Origin: Kwoniella bestiolae CBS 10118 | Taxonomy: Eukaryota > Basidiomycota > Tremellomycetes > Tremellales > Cryptococcaceae | Reading direction: 5' to 3' | Assembly (NCBI RefSeq): GCF_000512585.2 | Contig: NC_089243.1 | Span: 1,488,001-1,552,000, forward strand | Length of the DNA: 64,000 nucleotides | In this document: positions 58,459 to 64,000 of the stretch, one piece after another | How positions within the stretch are numbered: position 1 is the first letter of the stretch | How the letters are laid out: the number at the start of each line of letters is the position of its first letter | Notes under the pieces: generated by a model | Told to the model about the DNA's origin: nothing | Database searches by the model: none | Seen by the model: the letters and a program-made list of their open reading frames with translations, nothing else | Translations under genes and position numbers: made by a program

Positions 58459-59347
58459 TCAAGTCGTAGGTCGTAATCGATTATATCTATCCGTCAGATC
58501 AGTGAACACTCCACGATCCCCCAAAAAGCAAAATCACCCACTTTGGTATTATCTCCCTCAGATACTCGATATGCTTCTCCCTCAAATTCTGCTCGGCGAC
58601 CTGTCCCGTCCCATCCCATTTTCTCCTTTCAGAGTTCTCCCCGTAAACTACAGTGTAGGATGGTAGGGTTTCGTTCCCCTGACCTGTCGGAGACGGGAGG
58701 AGGGTGGTCCCCGCGCCTGTTACAAATATACATCAGCGGGTAGAACGGGACAGAATGGGGATGACCAAGGGAATACGAGCGCACTTATCGTACAATGGTC
58801 TGATATGTGGATGTCCGAGGAGACTGTTGAGCGAGGTTGGAAACTGTTCCAATCGCCTATCGAGGGTGATTCGAAACCTACAATGCGGGATTTAGCCCTT
58901 GATATTGATGTTGAATGAGCAGAGAGGGACGTACGACAGCCAATCATGAAATGATTGTTATTCCCTATCCTCATAATCTGCTTGTTCCTATATTGTATAA
59001 GACCGACAGCATCTCCTCACTCAGCACTTTACCCTTCCTCTCTCGCTTTGCGTAGCTCACCTATTGACTATTATCGCTCCCTCCTCCACCACACAATTCT
59101 TACCCATTACTATCGCCCCTCCCAAAGCTAAGATCGTAGATTTCGGATGGATCACACAACCCTCGCTTATGGTGATGTCACCTCGTAGGTCGGTGTCTTG
59201 GCAGATTATCGATGTGGAATGAGCGGTGATTTTGGGTGGTCTAGTGGGCGATCCAAAGGGACAGTCAGTCGGAGATGTGCGATGTACTTGACATGGGGGG
59301 CAAGTCAGAGATGATTCTATCACTCACGGTGCGACTGTACGTGACAT
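58459..59347 (-). CDS. Dynactin subunit 6 (p27), left-handed beta-helix protein
   Basis: Start MSRTVAP, spliced to PPKITAHSTSIICQDTDLRG, then DITISEGCVIHPKSTILALG, GAIVMGKNCVVEEGAIIVNR, NKQIMRIGNNNHFMIGC, FESPSIGDWNSFQPRSTVSS, DIHISDHCTISAGAGTTLLP and PSYTVVYGENSERRKWDGTG, ending LREKHIEYLREIIPKYNRLR then PTT. Hexapeptide-type repeats (IGNNNHF, IGDWNSF) form the left-handed beta helix of the gamma-carbonic-anhydrase-like group. Order and end match dynactin p27, a pointed-end subunit that helps dynein cargo and nuclear or mitotic targeting. The last intron must use donor AA|GTGGGT to keep frame. Stop TGA at 58,459-58,461. Confidence 0.82.
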
Positions 59348-59647
59348 GTTGAGATTCTTCTTTCTGATCAGCTAAAGTTGGGATCTTACAAATGCAGCAA
59401 TCTGAATGATTTCATCTTTTAATCTTTCCACTCGTTCACCCTTTTGATCCTCCTCCACCGTCGCGCTCGCTCAGACCTTCTTTGTGGTTGCTAATGTTTC
59501 CCATTTCGGACATCGCCGCCGCTACTCTCCTCCCACTGGGCTTGAGCAACAACACAGACAGTCGGAGAGTCAATGCATTTCATTCATCACACTTCATCTT
59601 GCCACCTAGTTCTCACTCAGATAGCATACATCCAAATCACCAGCAGA

Positions 59648-61287
59648 ATGAGCTTCAACGATCTAGAGAGAGGACAGAGTCAACCCCTCCTGAGGGGTAA
59701 TGCACCTGGTATGTGTGATTGCAGTGGATATGTGATGGGAAATGCTAATTATCCTTCGACCCTTCTCCTTCTCCTATGAATCATATTCTTATGACACCCC
59801 ACTCATCACCATCCACACGATACTTCCTACTCAAATCGGGTCATACAACTACAGACCAAGATGCGACCTTCACTGCACTCAAAGATTCCGTATCGATCCA
59901 GATATTCAAGATCCAAAGTAACGTCCAGGGTATACAGAAGTTGGTAGACAAATTGGGAGGGAATGGGGATGGACCGGCATTACGGACGAGTCTGTGAGTG
60001 CATGTCTCTCATAGCTGATAATGAGCGTGCAAACACCCATGACCATCGCTGTGTGAGGTCTAAATCGTACTTGAGAAGTGGATTCATCTTGCACATCCAC
60101 ATCTACCCAAAGCAATCCATCGTGTACGATTCTTCGAGCTTGAGCTGATGCCCCTCATGCCTGCAGGCACAACTTGACAGAAGCCACTCGAGAGATGGTC
60201 AAGAAGTCCACAGAGGACGTGAAGAAGCTGACGGCTTATCCTGCAGGAGGAGAATTTGTGAGTCGAGTAGTCCTATATCACCCCCCTCACTTCCCTCCAC
60301 GAACTCCACTTTGCTCAGCTGTTCATTCAAGACCGCATGATCGCTGACAGAATTTTTGTCCGACGCTCTAGTCAACCCGCAAACCGATCCAAACGAAGTT
60401 ATCCAAAGAATTCGGTAATGCCATAACCTCTTTCCAGAGGGTATCCCGCCAGTCCGCAGAGAGACAACGGAGTTTTGTGGAGAGTCAAAAGAGGAAGGTG
60501 GATAAGTTGATTGAGGAGTCTGAGGAGGCGTGAGTCCATGTTCTCTCAGCTTTTCTTTGCATGAGGGTTGAGAAAGCTGACATATTGGTGGTTATCAGAC
60601 ATGACGAACCTAGATCTTCGGTCGAGTTGGAGCAGGTCCAAGCGCAACAGCAGGTTCAGCAGTGAGTATTACCCTTGGTGTGTACCCACAACACGCTCTC
60701 TGCGCCCTTTCAGCTTCATGACAAGAAGCGGCCTTCATATAGTCGTAGACAGTTGTGGTACAACAGCTTATACATATGATTCGCTACAGGGTATCACCCC
60801 AAGAGCTCGATTTCCAAGAAACGCTCATTGCCGAACGTGAAGCTGAGATAAGGGAGATCGAAAGTGGTATACACGAGTTGAACGATATCTTTAGAGATCT
60901 AGGTACGATGGTTGTCGAACAGGGTGGATTGATAGGTGAGTTCATCCGGTTTAAATCAAACCCGTCACAGTATTGGTTGAATAGGCATGGTTTGATTACT
61001 CACGAGGCCAAATGCACACACAGATAATATCGAATCAAACGTCACTTCTGTCGCTCGCGATACGTCCTCTGCAGCCGAGGAGTTGACCACTGCACATGAA
61101 TATCAACGGAAAGCAGGGAGAAGGATGGCATGTCTGTTGGTCATTCTGGTTATCGTCGTAGCCGTTGTGTTGCTAGCTGTGAGTGTTTTCTCTGTGTCTG
61201 GCGCCAAAGGTTTAATCATTCATTCGATATGATCGGCCCATAGAGATAACGACGCTGACAAGTGATGCACTACAGATCCTTTCGTAG
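59648..61287 (+). CDS. Qa-SNARE, syntaxin/Pep12 family
   Basis: Start MSFNDLERGQSQPLL, then a Habc-like helical region SIQIFKIQSNVQGIQKLVDK, SLHNLTEATREMVKKSTEDV and FGNAITSFQRVSRQSAERQR. The SNARE motif follows: LIAEREAEIREIESGIHELN, then DIFRDLGTMVVEQGGLIDNI with the zero-layer Gln in VEQGG, then ESNVTSVARDTSSAAEELTT. A C-terminal membrane anchor (MACLLVILVIVVAVVLLAIL) ends two codons later; the last exon holds only ILS plus the stop at 61,285-61,287. Seven or more exons, most under 200 nt. The pattern best matches endosomal or vacuolar syntaxins (Pep12/Syn7), with the short cytosolic N-terminus. Acts in membrane fusion at endosome or vacuole. Confidence 0.85.
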
Positions 61288-61565
61288 TACCCAGTTCGGC
61301 CTGTAGAGTTTGATTCCTTTTTGTATTATACTGTTGATATTTATGCAGATTTCTATCGGTTCGATTGTACGATTATCGTACAATTATACATGTCAATGTT
61401 ATATGGATACAATAATATAGCTTATCGTGGAGTGCTCATGATGATCGTCGTCTGCTTCTTCAGCGTCGATCGGATACTCTATGATACAGAATATATCTAT
61501 TATAATGGGAGTGTCCTTTCGTACCTTTCACCAATACACACAGTTTCGAATCGTGATGTCCGTCT

Positions 61566-62195
61566 TTATACCCTCATCTTAGCGTTAGATACCAGAGTGA
61601 GAGATTGGTTGAAATAGTTTATACCTGTTTCGCCAGAAATCTAACGAGCGATCACATATAGGTCAGCACGTAATCCCATCTTTCAAAGGGTGTTGTAACG
61701 TGAGGTATGACTCACCCCTACTAAGTACGGTACAGCCGCTTTTAAGTAGTATGACCCAGTGGTAGTATTAGGCAACTGGACAGAGTAGGTGGTATTCCCC
61801 AAGGTATTGTTGCCACTATATCATATGAGACCAATCAACTTATCAGCATCTCTATCACTAAATACATGAAGAAAAGGGGTGTACCGGAAGGAAGCACAGA
61901 TGATCTTGAAGGGGTGCAAATTGGATCTTCCAACTCACTACAAACTCTCATAACCCAATTCCATCCCCACGCATTCCCTACAATCCTCGTCGTTATCCCT
62001 TAACAAACCCCATACTATCCCGAAATCTTCCCAGTTCTGAATATGGCTGTACGAGGTGGTTGTTATGCTGATGTTTTGGCCGTGGATGGCGGTGGGCGAG
62101 TCGAGGGTTATCGAAGATACTCTCGCGAGTGTGGGAGTGAGGAAGAGGAAGAGGCTGGTGGAGAGAATAAGGAGGAGGGTGGTTAGGGGGTTCAT
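61566..62195 (-). CDS. Small secreted protein, NIS1-like
   Basis: Exon 1 (62,195 down to about 61,940) gives a signal peptide MNPLTTLLLILSTSLFLFLT with likely cleavage near TLARVSS, then ITLDSPTAIHGQNISITTTS and IQNWEDFGIVWGLL. Two short exons follow: GNNTLGNTTYSVQLPNTTTG + SYYLKAAVPYLVG, and ISGETGINYFNQSLTLVSNA + KMRV, stop at 61,566-61,568. The mature protein is about 130 aa with several N-glycosylation sequons. The order (secretion signal, S/T beta strands, G.Y.L.A...G...G...F...L.V) resembles the NIS1 family of secreted fungal proteins, some of which act as plant-immunity effectors. Similarity is by pattern only. The donor GTAGTG of the first intron is atypical. Confidence 0.45.
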
Positions 62196-62585
62196 ATTGT
62201 TGGATGGATTTGGTAGAGTATGCAAGGGTGTTCGGTGTTGTTATATGGCTGACTTGTGGGGATGTCAGAAGAAGATCTTTCAGAATGATGCTTTATACGA
62301 AGTATACCTTTGTCAAAAGAGTACCCTCATGATCTATTCCTATTCCGTCATTCAAACGAAACACACAATTAACTAATCAATCAACCAATCCATCACAATT
62401 CACTTCACTTCACACTCCACTCATACTGCATGTTATGACAGATGTCTAGCACAGCCGACAGGATATCTCATCTTGAGGATATCGGAGAATCTTGCTTAGT
62501 GCAAAACCCTATTCTACAGTGACAGGTGACAACGACTAAAAGGTGATCGACAAACAACGAGGCAAACACGTCATACTGAATCAGG
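62196..62585. other. Intergenic promoter region
   Basis: Short divergent gap between the secreted-protein gene and the last gene. Repeated CAATCAATCAACCAATC and TTCACTTCACTTCACAC words lie near 62,371-62,413. No gene seen. Confidence 0.4.
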
Positions 62586-64000
62586 TTGTGGCAGTGGCGA
62601 TGTCCATTTATCCGTTCCTCTCTTCATTCATTACTGGTTCAAACCCATCTGTTTCATATCCTATCTGGTCATCTATTGATCTGGATCGTACCATGCTATG
62701 ATCACGATTCAAGGTGCATCGTCAAAGTCAATGGTCCTGATCAGATAATCCTGAGTCAACGGGTGAATTCGGGCGCTGTACCAGCTTTCGAGGCGAGGTC
62801 GAGGTCAACCTTAATCATATTTCGGTTGCGCACGTCTTCTCCTGTTGGGTGAGACAAAGTACAGCTTTAGGCTCAATGTCATGCATCTACATATCGCAGA
62901 ATCGCACTCATACCATACCTCGATGGTACAACATCAATTCCTATCGTCTCATCTGCTTTTCATAATCTCCTTCATCTTCATAGATACGACTACGCCTCCA
63001 ACGGTTTACCGGGCTACATGACGCCTCACAAACACCTTCAACTCATCCGTAACCCACCACTACCCACAGAAGGCATCGTAGGCCTCCCCTTCATCCTGCA
63101 AACAGCCGATCCCCCGCCTTTAGACGATCAGATTGCTTTGCGATCGCTCACAGGGTTGAGATATGTCAAACCTCCATCACGATGGAGATTGCCTATCACG
63201 CTGGTCACCCTTTCAGAGTCTCGATACCATTTCACAGGGTTCCATAGTGGGTATCACGATCGTCTCGGGATTTACTGCAAGGTGAGCCTTGAATCCTTTT
63301 CCCGTCTGCAATGCATGTCACGATAGCTGACATATTCCTCGTATATACCTCAATTACTCGCGAGATGTTATCTATAGCTTGAATCTCTGGATTGAACGGG
63401 GTTAGATTTCTTAGAGGGCTGTTGGATCATCTTGAAACCATGGAGCAAGCGAGGGACAAAGAGATGGAGGTCAGCTTGTATACTCTTCGATCGAAGTTTC
63501 AAGAGGTGAGTGTGGGTCTGTTCTCTAGTCTTGGCTCAAGGGTGATTGAACGGAGACTGATTTTTTGTTTTGAATATCGTCGTAATAGTGGTCCAAATGC
63601 TTTCGAAAGTCCCAGAGACACCGCAAAATTACAATACCACTACTCTTTCGATTTCCAGTTAGTGACTGACGTCGCACACTGCTCCTCTAGGTGAAGTGGA
63701 CCTGGCTCTAGCTCTATTGAAGCAATACGAAGACACCTCCCGACCTGTCCAATGCTGGACACCGACCGGCGAAGTTTGCATCTACCACATCCCAGACTCA
63801 GAGGCTCTGCAATCCGATACACCAATGGAACGACTCACCCCACTGTTCATGGCTGCCGCTTGGCATATTGTCTCTCAGCTTGAGAAGGAGAAGATCATGG
63901 ATGAGTTTAGAGAGCTGGGAGATAGGGTGGGACACGAGAAACCTGCTTTGTGCGAGGTTTATGGGTTGACCAACTTCAAGGTGACGGATGACTATGGGTC
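62586..64000 (+). CDS. Hypothetical protein, 3' part outside the window
   Basis: Start not resolved: the frame is open from 62,586 and includes CIVKVNGPDQIILSQRVNSG and AVPAFEARSRSTLIIFRLRT, spliced (GG|GTGAGA to CATAG|A) to YDYASNGLPGYMTPHKHLQL, IRNPPLPTEGIVGLPFILQT and WRLPITLVTLSESRYHFTGF. Later stretches are GVRFLRGLLDHLETMEQARD and, near the window edge, SEVDLALALLKQYEDTSRPV, MAAAWHIVSQLEKEKIMDEF and KPALCEVYGLTNFKVTDDYG. No catalytic motif, signal or membrane segment is seen. The join between about 63,283 and 63,400 could not be made in frame with a standard donor and acceptor, so part of the model may be wrong. Family unknown. Confidence 0.4.

Noticed and set aside
62740..62748. ATCAGATAA, which also fits the iron-GATA consensus
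   Set aside because: It lies inside a protein-like frame (NGPDQIILSQ) of the last gene, so it is better explained as coding sequence.

Overview
The window is eukaryotic and fungal. Genes are dense and cut by many short GT-AG introns, mostly 50-80 nt, with donors GTGAGT, GTAAGT or GTGGGT and a branch-like CTGAC/CTGAT some 15-40 nt before the acceptor. Intron style, gene content and the C6 zinc-cluster signature point to a tremellomycete basidiomycete of the Cryptococcus/Kwoniella kind. That placement is inference from style; no rRNA or marker gene is present to prove it. All multi-exon gene models were built by hand from reading frame, splice consensus and family knowledge, so individual exon edges may be off.

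Layout, left to right: AP-2 mu adaptin (3' part only); an intron-containing tRNA-Met; a serine-rich hypothetical gene (minus); a small mitochondrial-type protein; a cytochrome b5-acyl-CoA dehydrogenase fusion with an unusual 423-nt pyrimidine intron; a long C6 zinc-cluster regulator (minus) divergent from an FTR1-type iron permease with an iron-type GATA site in its promoter; a GT8 glycosyltransferase; a Nudix hydrolase (minus); a hormone-sensitive-lipase-like hydrolase; a Ser/Thr-rich single-pass membrane protein (minus); a 90-aa membrane protein; a DMT/TPT-family transporter (minus) divergent from the ER stress sensor IRE1; a likely RNase H2 subunit C (minus); a PPZ-type phosphatase (minus) divergent from TRAPP subunit TRS31/TRAPPC5; a 4.7-kb gene-poor block; 2-oxoglutarate dehydrogenase E1 (minus) divergent from an SLS1-like mitochondrial protein; dynactin p27 (minus) divergent from a Pep12-type syntaxin; a small secreted NIS1-like protein (minus); and a hypothetical gene cut by the window end.

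Most genes are housekeeping: vesicle traffic (AP-2, TRAPP, syntaxin, dynactin), mitochondrial metabolism, ER stress, and ion or iron homeostasis. The accessory signal is concentrated between TRS31 and OGDH (45.7-50.5 kb). There two nested inverted-repeat pairs surround a core with gene-like fragments. The outer arms are CTA/GTA-repeat DNA carrying six diverged copies of a short cassette that looks like a mini-exon, with a branch site, an AG and a GTGAGT around 42-49 nt. This is the most unusual structure in the window and probably an undescribed mobile or palindromic element.
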